Positions 1 to 12,165 are shown, counted from the stretch's first letter. The stretch: DNA of 64,000 bases from Cryptolaemus montrouzieri (GCA_013387265.2 JABFTP020000165.1:63241954-63305953), one strand, 5' to 3'. Numbers and translations are program-made. The notes: generated from the sequence alone by a model not told the origin.

Positions 1-330
1 ATTTCATCCAAGATTACAAAATGTTAAGTTTAGACTTCTTATAGACCCCAAAAATGTCTTTCTTTTTCGTCTTCAAAGTAAACTTGGGCTAATGAGAAAC
101 ATTATGAGTAATATAAATAAAGATCTCGATGAATTCAAATACTTAAAGGAAGTCATTGCCAAGTTAAGTGATGCCAAATTAAATGTCATTAAAAATTAAT
201 TTCCTCCACTCACATTTGTCATTTTTTCCTGAAAATTTGGGAGCTGTCAGTGATGAGAAAGCTGAGAGATTCCACCAAGATATTGGGACAATAGAAATGC
301 AGTATCAAGGACAAAAGGCAAAAATTTAAT
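1..330 (+). pseudogene. Truncated fragment of a repeated arthropod protein family, function unknown
   Basis: Two blocks in plus frames can be read. Positions about 70-200 encode KLGLMRNIMSNINKD followed by EFKYLKEVIAKLSDAK. Positions 222-330 encode FFPENLGAVSDEKAERFHQDI and then YQG. These match, from memory, a multi-copy insect family with the motifs LHIKLGLMKNF, EFKYL..KFPKLSDAK and ERFHQDI..ME.RYQG, which genome projects usually leave unnamed and which behaves like transposon cargo. The roughly 80 residues normally between the blocks are missing, a stop follows the first block, and the gene runs off the left edge of the window. It is therefore a broken copy. I cannot assign a biochemical role. 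Confidence 0.55.
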
Positions 331-2660
331 CAAATTGTTGGTTTTAGTTAATATCTTTAATCTTTCTGGTTTTCTTGAATGTGAAGTAGGTTCAGTGCGT
401 GTAAAAGTGAATAAAGTCAATATTTTCTGTAGAACACATTTGAATGGTAGTTTTTTCTATACACATGACATATTATTACTTCAAATAGTTTTATAAATGT
501 AATAAGAAAACCACACAAGTTACAATTTTATTTTTGAATTTTGTTTTGAATACGTCCATTTTACTATGATATGCTATTCAGCTTTATGATACATCCACAA
601 CAATTTTGTCGGCCAGTGTAAACAAATATTGCAAATTCTGTAGACTTTCACAGATTTCGATTATTCGTCAAGTGTTCCGCTGAACGGTGACGGAGAAGGT
701 CATGAAGTTGAAGAGTGCCAAATGCTTTGGAACTGAAAAAACGTTTTCAGGCTGTTGCTAATCATACAGAATTATTTTATACTTTAATTAACTCTAGAAC
801 ATTCATTTTCAAACATCCGCTCAAATCTAGGGAATTTTGATTTTCGAAAAAACTACCTGTGTGTTCGGAGACGAAGAAGTAACATCAATTTTATTTCTTG
901 CCTTATTTTTCCGAAAAATTTTATCTCTTTCCGCGAAAGAACGAGGCTGACTTTTCATAGAAATTCAAGATATGAAGTGAAAATATATTTATTCACGATG
1001 AAAAAAATATGCTTAGTAGAGAACTGTAGTCCGATGTTACATTCACAACACGTTCTTGAAAATAAGGTACGTTTGGTGGCAAACTTAATTTCATTTGATG
1101 TTGAAAGCTCACAGCACCAAAGGTGAAAGGGATATCATAAGAAGAGCATTACTTTACTTACCCGATATTCTGTTTCTTTCACATTGGTGACAATTTTATT
1201 ATGTTACAATTCCGTTCACTGGCTCACAGAAAAGGGAAATTTTCCGAAAATTAGAAAAATTCTGGTCGAATTCTATGAGGTTGTTTGGTGAAAGTTGATG
1301 GAAAATCTGAGACAAATTTTTCATTCGATATTTTTATCTGTTGTAAAAGTCGCAAGAAATACTTGTGAGAACTGAGCATCTCAAGCACTGCGAATAAATT
1401 AAATGACAGAATGTACATTTTTCTCTAAAAAATTTTTTTGTTCACATGGAACATTTTTCCGATAATAATTACAATTTGGCCATCTTCAAGAAGCTATTAA
1501 ACATATATTGAATCATGTTGCCACAACTTTGACATGACAGGCATAGCCTCCTTTTAAAAATTGAGAATAAAAAAAATCCAAAACCAGCAATGGTTTACAA
1601 ATCATACCTAACCATCCAAAAAAATTTTTGGAATCCCTGCATTCTACTCCAAAACGTTCATGTAGAATGTCGAATTTCTTTTATCGCCGTTCTGAAACTT
1701 CGAAAATGGGATACCCTGTACATTTTTCAGTAAGTCATCGCTCATTTCTTTAAGAGCTTTAACCGGAATGAACACCGATTCCACCTCTTGATACAATATC
1801 ATTTTCAGAACCAAATTAACTGATGACCTACATTAAATTCATGAGATATGTTACTGTCGGTTTATGAACTTCAAGTCTCACAATGTTGCCCAGAGTTCAG
1901 TGAAACCTCAAACTTCGATTACGTTCATGTCACTTCATTTCGGAACATGGCGGCAATGTTGCAAACTCACCTGTCCGAATTCTTGACTGTCACCTAGCAA
2001 GTATTTCGGCTTCATGTTACAATTAAAAGGGTAGATGCTCGAGGCATATCCCTTCATTCCCTTTAACTACACGATAGTTTAAAGTACCTGAAACAATGTC
2101 TGCTTTCAAAGGAATCTCTATAATTAAGTTCATGGTTGAACTAAATGAATATCGATTTACTTCTGGGACATTCACATTTAAAGTCCGGAGATCTGCGTTA
2201 ACGTTTTGAACAATTTCATTGTTATAACGGAAAGTATTGTTGATTGATGTATTTTATGAGAATCCATTCTAAATGGGTGAATGATACACTATATTTGACC
2301 AAATATTTACTATTCATTGTTGAGGTACAATACTAGTTTCAAATATTACTTCATTTTCAAGTGTTTATACGGGACCGTATCAAGAGGTGATTAATAGATT
2401 TCCTGATAACATCATGCCGATTACACACCTTATCGCAAGCTTCGCGAATTTTGTCTCCCAATTGCTGACGCGAATTAATTTCCTCCTTATAAATCAAATC
2501 CCTTAAGTATCACCATTAAAAATAATCAAGTGGGTTAGATCTGGAAACCTGGATGGACAAGATATCGGACCCCCTCGGCCTTCAGGAAATTCCTCATTAT
2601 AATATCAAGAATTACAACTTGCAAAATCATCGCTATACGTGTAGACACATTGGATGATTT
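331..2660. other. Non-coding stretch with a dispersed-repeat piece
   Basis: No convincing gene is visible. Positions about 1295-1395 belong to a dispersed repeat also seen near 26610-26715 and 53090-53290 (shared core TTCATTCGATATTTTT followed by a TGTAAAA tract). Around 1700-1716 there is a GGGATACCCTGTAC sequence that resembles the CCCTGTA ends of the mariner-type elements elsewhere in the window. The remainder is AT-rich with no open frame of note. Confidence 0.5.
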
Positions 2661-3017
2661 TTATTCAAGGAACACTATTCAACTTTCCCTAGAATGTGGA
2701 GTTTCCTTCCCTGGAGGAGTTGGTTTTCCGAACCACCCTTCATAATTCTGTTCGGTTCGTTAGAGAGCGCAATAATATTTATATATTTTGTAAAGCTTCA
2801 ACGAATTAAGCACTCGAGTCTGATGTTGTGAATGAGTATGCAATACTGACGAGGTCATATGAGACCGAAACTGCAGTCTATTGCTCCAATTCATGACATT
2901 CGACCGAGCTGTACCGCCCTGGTTGGCGGTGATTATGAAGTATGGATCGGAAAACCATCTCTTTCAGGGAAGGATATTTAACATTCTAATGAAGGTAGAA
3001 TATTGTTCCTCGAATGA
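2661..3017. repeat. Hairpin-type element with 86-bp inverted arms
   Basis: Positions 2661-2746 and 2932-3017 are inverted copies of each other. Shared stretches include TGGTTTTCCGA, TCCTTCCCTG and CTTCATAAT, and I estimate about 75 percent identity. The spacer of about 185 bp has no coding signal. The structure fits a small foldback or miniature inverted-repeat element that has decayed. I see no clear target-site duplication. Confidence 0.65.
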
Positions 3018-4059
3018 AACTTCGTCACAGGTAAGCCATAGTAAGGTGTAGCACATCCAGCTAAAGATAAACTCCCCTGTCTGCAATATTCTCCATGAGC
3101 ATAGGTAGATCATTCCGAAGGAAATTCAAATCTCCGAGGTTAGAGTTATTTCGGAGAAATGAGGACAGACCAATTAGTTCTATATAAGGCGCACCATGTA
3201 TTCAATGAAAACCGTTGTTGGGAATTCTTGACACTTTGGCGTGCGGGTTCTAACGAGAGAGACTTGGCAATTTCCAAAAAAACACTTCGTAGAACCACCA
3301 ACGAAAATCTACAGTTCTCCACCGTAGAATTATGTAAAGTTCATCCGGATTAACCCCGTATATATTATTAGTTAATTGATAGAATAAATTAATTTTATTT
3401 ATCAATCAATCAATAGCATTTAGCTTATTCATTTAAAAGTTGTATTATATCGAATATTTCTCAACTTCTTTGGAATATTTTCGTATCTCCTGCTACAGAA
3501 GCTGATGAAGTTAAACGCAACTATCGAATTTCCTGAATCTTTCGGCTACCTTTACTAGCAAAGTTAAGTTCGGAAACTAAATTTCTGGAAAGACAATTTC
3601 ATTTGAAGCTCAAAAAGACACTGATGTTTATTGAATTTCTGTTCTCAATTTTATTGAAGTCTGTAAAAGCTTTCAGGGGAGTATTCGGACGCAGTTTTTG
3701 TCAGTAAGCTTTCCACTATAATTTCGAATAAGCAGAAATCTATCGCGAAAGTTTGTTGTTTCCCGACTCCTCGCTAAAGAAAAAATGTCGATGCGTCAGA
3801 CTAGTTTATGTTTCATTAAAAAGTTAAAAAAACGAAACAATTCAGCAGAATTATAGGTTTACCGATGGAGAAAATCGTCTAGAATTTATTCTGAAATTGA
3901 TTGTCTTTAGCAGTCATTGATCCTGAGATGATTAATCAAATCAAATCAAAATAAATTTCTGTATAACATTCAAGACAAAAGAAAAATTCTCAAATCGGTC
4001 ATTCCTTTGTTCATATACTTTTAATGCCCCATTTCGCATGGACATCCGGTATGTTCCCT
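3018..4059. other. No gene seen
   Basis: The only open frame is a 64-codon one at 3159-3353. It has no recognisable motif and no homologous copy elsewhere in the window, so I do not call it. Short tandem wording ATCAATCAATCAA occurs at about 3400. Confidence 0.4.
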
Positions 4060-4350
4060 AAATATGCCACGAATACAGAAACCATGAATATGTTATGGTA
4101 ATTTATATGGAATTATAGGGGATACGTTCTTATCTGACGAAATAAAATATAAAAACATGAAAAAAACAATTTAATGAAGTTTTGACTATATTGATTTGTA
4201 ACCATCTTCAAGCTTAGACAGTGGTTTAAAGAATTTTGTAGTTTTCTCTTGCTTGCTACTTTTTAAAGCTCCTTCCTAGTTGGAATTAGCAATTTTCTCT
4301 TGGAGACAAGATTTCCTTTCATAGATGGATCAATTTACACAAAGAACTCA
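4060..4350 (-). repeat. Dispersed repeat with a decayed coding remnant (copy 1 of 2)
   Basis: This stretch aligns with 40715-41040. On the minus strand both copies encode a similar peptide. Here it reads EFFV, a stop, IDPSMKGNLVSKRK, a stop and then a Lys-rich tail; in the second copy the same region is an open 64-codon frame with FFMIIDPSMKGGLIFKK. The alignment between copies therefore preserves protein-level similarity, which suggests a transposon-encoded protein. I do not recognise the family. Confidence 0.5.
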
Positions 4351-4479
4351 CAAAACTCACTTGCCTTTCTTAAACCCTCATTTACATTTTTCAAATTAAA
4401 TGTCACGTTTTCAGTGCTTCTTGAAGCAACCTACTGACTTCTACAAATTTGTGTATCAATACAATTGGCGAATTTTTTA

Positions 4480-4640
4480 ATAAATATTTGAATTTGGGAG
4501 GCTTTTACTTGATAAAATTTCATTATCAATAATGAAAACAAGTAATGTGTTTTTTGGAATTCTACTTAATAATTATGATTCGTAACGCGTTTCACTACAC
4601 CGTAGCTTCTTCAGACGAATGAATGTACAGAAAATAAGAA
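4480..4640 (-). repeat. Inverted terminal repeat of PLE family A
   Basis: This is the reverse complement of the terminal repeat found at 5560-5690 and 28580-28790. It reads on the minus strand through the hammerhead-like core (4589-4614) and then the AAGTAAAAGCCTCCCAAATT tail. It is joined directly to a plus-strand reverse transcriptase fragment, so the element is inverted on itself at its 5' side. Confidence 0.75.
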
Positions 4641-5477
4641 TGAGGCTTGATTATGGGCAATCCGTTAAGTCCTTTGTTAGCAGAAATATTCATGAATAAT
4701 TTAGAGAAATTAATTTATAATCATCCACTTAGTAAATATCGTTTATACTGGTATCGCTATGTAGACAACATGATTATTCGCTTCACAGGAACAGATAGAC
4801 AGTTAGAAAGTTTCGAAAATCATATAAATTCATTATATCCAAAAATTATCACCAGAAAATTTCAACAAAGAATTAAATTTGATTAAACAAATAGCCAAAA
4901 TTAATGGTTACAATCCCAAACTAATAAATAATATTTTAAATAAAAACAAAGTAGAATCGCATTGAATGAAGTTTACCCTGTCGATAAATTGAAACAAAAA
5001 TTCAACACCTTAACCTACGTTGGCATTACAAGTGAGAAACTGAAATCATTCTTGAGTAGCAATAATTTCAACATAGCTTTCCAAACTAATAATAATTTAG
5101 GCAAATATATAAAAAATAATAAAACCAAATCAGGTAAAAACAATAAATCAGGTGTTAATAGATTGAAATGCAATGACTGTGATAATTTTTACATTGTTAG
5201 AACACATAGAAATTTCAATATTAGAATATCGAAACATAAACGTAGGTTTTCAAATAAAAAATCAGATTCAAATTACGCGAATCATCTCCTAGAAAATAAT
5301 CACTCTTTCGAACCACAGTTTGAAATTTTGCATACAGATAATAAATATTGGAAGGTAGATCTTTGGGAAACTTTAGAAATCAACAAATACAGACACTCAG
5401 GTAGACTCATCAGTGAACAAGTCGATTTAAGCCCTTCACCTCTATTGAATTTCTTCGGGGAGCAATCCATTCCTTAA
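4641..5477 (+). pseudogene. Penelope-like element family A, RT C-terminus plus GIY-YIG endonuclease
   Basis: The first frame (4647-4886) begins at GLIMGNPLSPLLAEIF, a Penelope reverse transcriptase block, and continues to WYRYVDN, the catalytic YxDD motif with the second Asp changed to Asn. A shifted frame then reads through a linker. The frame at 4962-5477 carries the GIY-YIG-type endonuclease: a CNDCDNFYI start with its two Cys, R.SKHKR, NYANHLLENNHSF, and a C-terminal LLNFF tail. In a sister copy the same site reads NFYIGRTHRN, whereas here the Gly is Val, so the endonuclease is also damaged. PLEs copy their RNA into chromosomal nicks made by this endonuclease. The N-terminal half of RT is missing. 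This copy is dead. Confidence 0.88.
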
Positions 5478-5539
5478 TTTTATTGGATATACCTGTCATA
5501 AATAACCATTAAGAAGAATCAACCCAATAAGCTTTTAAT

Positions 5540-5690
5540 TACTTAAGAACATTTTTATTTAAATTCTCATTCTTATTTTCTGTACATTCATTCTTCTGAA
5601 GAAGCTACGGTGTAGTGAAACGCGTTACGAATCATAATTATTAAGTAAAATTCCAAAAAACACATTACTTGTTTTTATTATTATCCATTA
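5540..5690 (+). repeat. Terminal repeat of PLE family A
   Basis: This terminal repeat lies downstream of the endonuclease frame and includes the ACGGTGTAGTGAAACGCG segment, followed by TTACGAATCATAATTA and a CTTGTTTTTATTATT end. It is the mirror image of 4480-4640. Confidence 0.75.
5596..5621 (+). ncRNA. Hammerhead-like ribozyme core, PLE family A
   Basis: The sequence is CTGAAGA, one base, a GCTAC/GTAGT hairpin with a GGT loop, then GAAAC. CUGANGA and GAAA are the conserved strands of a hammerhead core, and PLE terminal repeats are known to carry hammerheads. One extra base sits between the core and stem II, so catalytic activity is uncertain. Other family A copies are at 4589-4614 (minus), 18486-18511 (plus, with CTGAAAA), 27603-27628 (minus) and 28640-28665 (plus). 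Confidence 0.5.
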
Positions 5691-5699
5691 AGGACAAAA

Positions 5700-6943
5700 A
5701 TTCTCATCAAAATTAATATTTGTTCTTTCTATTTTCGAAAAGTTCGGTTACATTCGAATGAAGGGTGTTTAACAGACTTTCCAAACCTTCTGTATCTTAT
5801 ATTTCCTCTCATACGCAGTATCATGTTATTTGGAGAAAATTCATTACATTCTCTCATCTATGGTTAGTACGAATTTAAGACATTGAGTTGTATAAGGCAG
5901 TCGCCTTGTGATGTTCCACACACAATAGAGAGACAAAAGGAATAGTTCGGAAAACCAAAGACCCCCGGCTATCAGGATTCTCAGAGGTCTGGAATAACCT
6001 CGGTTAATTAAATTAGGCTTATATCATCTTCCACTTGCAATTAGTTAACTTTGTTACGTTTCGAAAAATATATTTCGACAACGCCGCAGAAGGCGAAATA
6101 AAACCAATGAAGGCCGTGTTTCAGGGGAATGCCCAAGGGAATCTACACCATCGAAAGAAGGGACAAATCTTCGAATAACCTCCAACATGATCATTTAGAG
6201 TGTCGGATGATAGACGCTTAATATAGTTACTACAAACAGACATATTTTTGTTGTTTTTCTTGAAGAAAATTCCTAATTAATGAAGCTTTTTTTGAAGAAT
6301 AATTTATATCACTTTTAATCAACTTCAGTTCGAAAATCTGATTTAAATTTCGTTTCTATATTGAGGTAAATTACTGAAATTATTGATAACATCGTCGAAT
6401 CATTTTTATGCCTTCATGGTCGCTCCTTTTGTGAAGTCATTGAATGAATGAACAGCACCATTGCTTCGGCTTACTTTTGACATAAGCCAACTTGGCCGCT
6501 ATGCTTTTGAGTGTAAACAAACAAAATGTTCGAGTAACGATACCTCATATCTCAATGAAAAAGTAATAATGTTAAATGCCACTTGTTAGTGTCCTTTTTT
6601 TTTATTGTTTCATTCTTCCATTCGTCACTGAAATTGTGATCGAGTAATACTGTTGTCTTTCTAATTTTTGATGTCGCCTAAAAAATTGAATAACGAGTTT
6701 CAATAAGAAAGGATCAGTTTAACAGCTTGAATTCAAAAGAGAAATGATGGATCGTTTACGTTTCACTCTCATCCAATGTCAACGAAACGAATGTACGATC
6801 GATAAAAAATCCGAAGATGAAACAAGGTGGTCTGTAGCTTCGTCTGGGTGAAAATTGTTCGAGATCCAGCAAAAGAAAAAATAGAAATGGCGTTGTTATT
6901 ATGGATCGAAGACAGTAAACAAAAAAGATTGCCTCTGATTGGT

Positions 6944-6945
<2 letters not shown>
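5700..6945. other. No gene seen
   Basis: This is AT-rich sequence without coding similarity. It separates the family A element from the TA tract at 6946. I see no repeat shared with the rest of the window. Confidence 0.4.

Positions 6946-7029
<84 letters not shown>
6946..7029. repeat. (TA)n tract of about 84 bp
   Basis: This is an uninterrupted alternating TA run. It abuts the unclassified repeat family D copy that starts at 7030, so it is probably the tail or target of that element. The open frame crossing it is an artefact of the dinucleotide repeat. Confidence 0.95.
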
Positions 7030-7031
<2 letters not shown>

Positions 7032-7690
7032 TTCTGAAAAGAGAGGATTTACAAAAATTTGAATAATTGTATTTACAATAAATGCTCAGATCTATAGTTT
7101 TGGTGTGTGTGAAAAACACAAGTATGAGCTCAGGAAATGTAAGAGGGGAACCATATTATCTTGTATATGATTCAATAAACGCGTGAAAAAACTTGAGGAA
7201 AAAAGTCGTTTCCCTGTCGCTATTGTACTAGCAATAGATTTTCTGTTTATGTTGTGTTAGTGTCGTGTGTACATGAAGAGTACCAAAGATTTTTCTCCTT
7301 AGCCGCTTCATTCTCTCTTGCATTCAATGATGCAAACAAGGGTGAAAGGAAGGGGGTTTGGGACAGGAATCTGTAACAATGGAAAAAGAAAACCAGCAGA
7401 AAAATATTTCAACAATCATACTTCTTATATGTCTAAACAAATCTAAGAAAAGATTTTACATAGCAAGCAAGGTCATGAAAAGTACTAAGGAGATAATAAA
7501 AAAATACATAACCTGCGATATTTCCTCAAATTCTCTCTCTGTTTGACCGAGAGAGCCCGGATGGCCAGGTTCAGTCGTCCAAGTGATGCCGATTATGATC
7601 TAGAGGTGTTTTAGAATCATTATGGACCCAATAATCTGGGTTGACATCTCCCATATATTATTTATTCGTGGAACTTGTTTAATTTGAAGA
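7030..7690 (-). repeat. Unclassified repeat family D, copy 1
   Basis: Read on the minus strand this aligns with 17525-17930, 41812-42075 and 49548-50235. Shared landmarks are GATGTCAACCCA, GGGCTCTCTCGGTCAAACAG, TTGCTTGCTATGTAAAATC, the TCCTGTCCCAAACCCCCTTC block, ACACTAACACAACA and TTGTAAATCCTCT. It ends next to the TA tract. The short open frames inside it are not conserved between copies, so it looks non-autonomous. I cannot place it in a known superfamily. Confidence 0.7.
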
Positions 7691-7795
7691 AAACTTTGCG
7701 AAAAGATTTCGACAGTCGTTCGAAAAATATGGTCTAATGATTTGGGAGTAGGTAAAGGGTCTTTAATTATATTTTAAAGAACCTGGTGGTAGTTG

Positions 7796-8215
7796 CGATA
7801 GTGGAGGATTTCAAGAATCGGAAGGTTGGTTCAATAAACCTAAGGTGCGACAATCATTAAACTGCATTGAAATCGTCGGAGAGAGAGTAGACATTGCTGC
7901 AGTTGAAAGACTTTTGACGAAATTGCACTGTTTTGAAAGAGAATGCCAAATAAAACATTCATTTCCAAAAGCGAAACCTCTGCCTCTGGATTTATGGCAG
8001 TAAAGGATAGTGCTTTGTTTCACTGCTGCTATAGTTCCAATGCTTTTGGAGATTGTGTCATTAATCCAATGATGCTTAACAGATCGTTAAATCTTTCTGC
8101 TTCAAGAATTCGAAACAAGAATGACCTGCTTGTTTTTTAGCCTGCTTATAAGAAAGCGGGGATTTGGTGGGATTTCAGTTCTTTTTGTAGAAACGTGAGC
8201 ATATTGATTTATTTC
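7796..8215 (+). pseudogene. Tigger/pogo-type transposase remnant
   Basis: The plus strand reads ESEGWFNK..VRQSLNCIEIVGE, then a shifted frame with MPNKTFISKSETSASGF and AVKDSALFHCCYSSNAFGD, then INPMMLNRSLN and, after a stop, a KKAG.WWDF block. This order matches Tigger/jerky-type DDE transposases, where a helix-turn-helix region (EGWL.RFK) is followed by PSRTFISK.EK.ASG.K..KDR and GD...KP..I. The NADETG catalytic Asp segment is missing and frames are broken. It is a fragment of a pogo-superfamily DNA transposon. The reading comes from motif recall, not a search. Confidence 0.7.
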
Positions 8216-8384
8216 ATTAGATTAGCTTATTTGGCATTTTTTTCTTTTGAAGAGTTAGTTTTCTTATTATTACAAATCTTTCTTTTCTTCTTTTCCCGTT
8301 CTAATTCTTGTACATTAGCAACAGTTTTTTCGCTATTCCTTTTCATAAACTTGTAAGTATAAGTGTAAAAGCCAGTCTAGTCTC

Positions 8385-9765
8385 ATTCAGAGACCCCCGA
8401 AAAGATTCAATAGAGGTGAAGGGCTAAAATCGACTTGTTCATTCATGAGTCTACCTGAGTGTTTGTATTTATTGATTTCTAAAGTTTCCCAAAGATCTAC
8501 CTTCCAAGATTTATTATCTGTATGCAAAATTTCAAACTGTGTGTCGAAAGAATGATTATTTTCTAAGAGATGATTCGCGTAATTTGAATCTGATTTTTTA
8601 TTTGAAAAACTGCGTTTATGTTCCGATATTCTAATATTAAAATTTCTATGTGTTCTACCAATGTAGAAATTATCACAGTCATTGCAATTCAATCTATAAA
8701 CACCTGATTTATTGTTTTTACCTGGTTTGGTTTTATTATTTTTATATATTTGCCTAAATTATTATTAGTTTGGAAAGCTATGTTGAAATTATTGCTACTT
8801 AAGAATGATTTCAGTTTCTCACTTGTAATGCCAACGTAGGTTAAGGTGTTGAATTTTTGTTTCAATTTATCGACAGAGTAAACTTCATTCAATGCGATTC
8901 TACTTTGTTTTTATTTAAAATATTATTTATTAGTTTGGGATTGTAACCATTATTTTTGGCTATTTGTTTAATCAAATTTAGTTGTGTGTTGAAATTTTCT
9001 GGTGATAACGGGATGTAAATCAATCTATGAATAAAACTATTCAATGTTGACATTTTATGTTGATATGGATGACACGACGAGTTATGTATTATAATGTCTG
9101 TATGTGACGGCTTATGGTAAATTGCGAAAACATGTTTTCCATTTTTATTCGAAATTGTTACGTCTAAGAAATTTATCGAAGTATTGCTTTCTATTTCGGT
9201 TGTGAATACAATTTTGGATGTAATGAATTTATATGATTTTCGAAACTTTCTAACTATCTATCTGTTCCTGTGAAGCAAATAATGATATCGTCTACATAGC
9301 GATACCAGTATAAACAATATTTACTGAGTGGATGATTATGAATTAATTTCTCTAAGTTATTCATGAATATTTCTGCTAGCAAAGGACTTAACGGATTGCC
9401 CATAATCAAGCCGTCTTCAATAGTATAATATTTGTTATTGAAATGGAAATAATTTTGATCTAAACAAATTTGTAATAATGAAAGAATATCTGATTTAATG
9501 ATAGTATTGACATGATTCTTTTCTGATAATTCTTCGAATAAGTAATACGTATCTTTCGGAGGAATGTTGGGAAATAGATTTTTAACATCGAAAGAAATGA
9601 GTTTGGAGTTAGGTGGTATAGTGGTATCTTTGATATTGGCAATAAGTTCGTATGAATTTTTGACCGAAAATTTAGATTTAAAATTGCAATGTTTTATTAA
9701 TTAGCAAGTCGTTGAGGAATTTTGAAAGTTTGAACGAAGGTGCCGTTACATAACTAAACATTCTA
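8385..9765 (-). pseudogene. Penelope-like element family A, long RT plus endonuclease copy
   Basis: On the minus strand the RT reads ISFDVKNLFPNIPPKDTYY (motif A), LDQNYFHFNNKYYTIEDG, MGNPLSPLLAEIFMNNLEK, YRYVDDIIICFTGTDR (motif C with both Asp), then after stops a linker. The endonuclease follows as FNTLTYVGITSEKLKSFL and CNDCDNFYIGRTHRN with SEHKRSF and NYANHLLENNHSF. The RT from 9680 to 9250 is the best preserved in the window. Stops and frameshifts break it at DR (about 9255) and near 8690. The 5' part of RT and the 3' terminal repeat are both absent; the 3' junction is at about 8380. Confidence 0.88.
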
Positions 9766-11279
9766 AAATTCAAGAATCGTCCTTATATGGAGATAAAACC
9801 CTCTGAATACTTTTCAGCGAATAATCGATGAATAGAGAGAAAAATGACTGGAATTAAATGGGGCCGTGGAGATGAAGTAGGAGCATCAGTTCCAGAAATC
9901 ATTTTAGAGGTGTCGTCAAGAAAAAAATGAGAGAGTTTAAAATATAAAATCATTTTAAAGAGGTTTAATTATTATGGTGTCTTAGCCACGGAATGTGAAC
10001 ACCTCGTAAATAGAGATAATGCATGCCGTTTCCACTTGAGCCGTTTCATCTTTATCGCCAGTCTGTGGCTATTCAGAAAACGATCGTCAGGCCTCAGATC
10101 CAAATTGTTCAATTAGTTCCTCTGTTTCGCGAAGCAAGTTTCTTCAGCTACCCGGAGTGAATCATAAAAAATAAGTAGACCATTTCATTCCGTTGTCCCT
10201 GCGAAAAATAAAACCATAGCCCGGCATTAGATAATTCGTTATACCCAATTCGAAGAGCATCTTAGAGCACCGGAAACTTGATTTTACGCCATTTCGCGAG
10301 GGGGAAAATCGAGAAGGCTTTTCAGTGGGGCAATTTTCCGAGCAGTCAGAAATCCTCTACAGAGTTCGTGCAATTTTCAATATGCCGTTACTTTGTTTTA
10401 ATGAAGAATCCTTCCGGGAACGATTCAACTTGAGATTTTCAGCGAGTTTCGTGCCGAATTGGCCTCGTAATTGGCTGGAAAAGTTGGTGAAATCATCAAG
10501 TGGCTTTTTTGTGTTCGTTATACGAAAGTCAGAGGGTTTCTGGCTATATGCTAATGAACAGCTTGCAGTTTTGCGAAGGGAACATGGTTAAAACATCGAT
10601 ATAATTCATGGTTGAAAATTTGTTATTCTTAGCATAAAATACTACGTTTTTATGTTGATTATCCTTGTATTTCGATCCGGTTGGAAAACGCTCCGAGGCA
10701 GGTTTGTTGCCAAGAATATCATAAAAGAACAAAATTGCCTTTTTTGCTTACTGAATATTCGCATTTTTCATGTTTGAGAGACGAGAGGTTGTTGATTTGT
10801 GCAAAATTAACAACAATCCGATTTCTTACGGAAGATAAATTGAATTATCAACTGTTTAATCTCAGTTTAGCGTGAAATCTCGTTTGGACGACAAGTACGG
10901 GGTTTTGAGGGATTTGGTCTGGAATTCCTTTTATGAATAAACATTTCAAAGAGTTGTTCTTCAAATTCAATTCAGGTATTCTAATGAGTAATTGCCTTCT
11001 AAAGTTTGTTCATTTCGAGTGGAATATATTTTTCAGTTCGAGTAGAATGAGCTATGAGAAGTGCAATCTCGTCTGCATCGGTTATGGGAGGAGCCTGAAA
11101 ACTCCGCCGCAGATAAGGACACTGATAATGAAGACGAAAACGACGAGCCAGATATAATAAAAGAACAGAATTCGACGAATATGGACAACCTGCAGAACTC
11201 TGTGAGGTAGCAACCAGTGGGGAAGAGCAAGAAAACCAGGTGAATGGAAAGGATAAAACAATCAAATGGAGAAAACATG
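9766..11279. other. No firm gene
   Basis: An 88-codon frame at 10325-10591 and several shorter ones show no motif, no splice context and no second copy. I leave them uncalled. The stretch 10010-10330 is somewhat richer in CpG than its surroundings. Confidence 0.35.
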
Positions 11280-12165
11280 CATCAACAATAAAAGTGAAAA
11301 CTGTGAAAAGAAATGTCATCAAACAAAGACCAGGTGTGAAGAACTAGCGAAATCATTGAAATCTCCGGTAGATATCTGATCGTGTTTCACCTATCAGGAA
11401 ACGTGTCAAGCAATAGTTCATTTCACGAATAAAAACTTCAAGCTGTTTCTAAAAGATATGCGAGTGACAGAGATGCATATCAAACAGATATAGTAGAAAT
11501 TAAGACTTTCAGGGCTACTTTACTTAGCAGGCATAAGGCACGCCAACCATCTAAATTGCATAGACTTCTGCCAAACTGTACTGGTATTAAAGCATTTCGT
11601 CTGACAATGAATCAACCGACGTTTGGATTTTTGCTGAAAAATATATCATTCGATGATTTCGAAACTCGTGAAGAGCGTCTGAGCTTAGATAGGCTGGCTC
11701 TTGTAGGATTTTTTTCTTGGAAAATTAAACGAGAATCCAAAAAAAACTATTACTTTCACTATGAATTCATCACTGTGGATGGTAAATTAGAATCTCTGTG
11801 ATTCCCAAGTATTTTATACTAGCCACATAAAAGTGAATATTGAAGCTCAACCAGAAGGTCGATATCAACAAGGAAATTCGGCAATGGATGTTCTTGAACG
11901 ACTTTGTCAACATATATAACATAATTGGTTTACAAATTTTCCTTTGGTCAAATCCTTGAAAAAAAGGGCTCATGGATTTTAGATCATCGAAAGAAAAACA
12001 GCTGCCTCAAAATATACACCACTTCAAGAGTGAAATTGCAGGAAATTTGCAAAACCAGCCAACCAGAACCAGAAGAGGTGCTAGATGATCAGATGAGAAC
12101 GGGACAGTGTTTCTTTTGCAGTTGGAATAAAATAGGAAGACGAAGTATACATGAAAGGTAATAAA
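11280..12165 (+). pseudogene. piggyBac-like transposase remnant
   Basis: Pieces in all three plus frames follow the order of an insect piggyBac-type transposase. They are SDRDAYQTDIVEIK, GIKAFRLTMNQP, ISFDDFETREERLSLDRLA, KKNYYFHYEFITVD, then YQQGNSAMDVLERLCQHI, LVKSLKK, LPQNIHHFKSE, and finally a GQCFFCSWNKIGRR piece from the C-terminal Cys-rich domain. The D in EFITVDGK is one of the expected catalytic Asp residues. There are many stops and frameshifts, so it cannot make a protein. Terminal repeats and a TTAA target were not located. Confidence 0.7.

Noticed and set aside
3159..3353. 64-codon plus-strand open frame
   Set aside because: No motif, no splice context, no second copy; length is within chance for this composition.
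6827..7066. 79-codon frame with a long Tyr-Ile run
   Set aside because: It is a translation of the TA microsatellite.
10325..10591. 88-codon plus frame
   Set aside because: Starts with Met and is open, but nothing in it resembles a known protein and no flanking gene signals are visible.
10999..11322. Overlapping minus-strand frames of 81 and 107 codons
   Set aside because: They lie antisense to the degraded piggyBac region and have no motif of their own.
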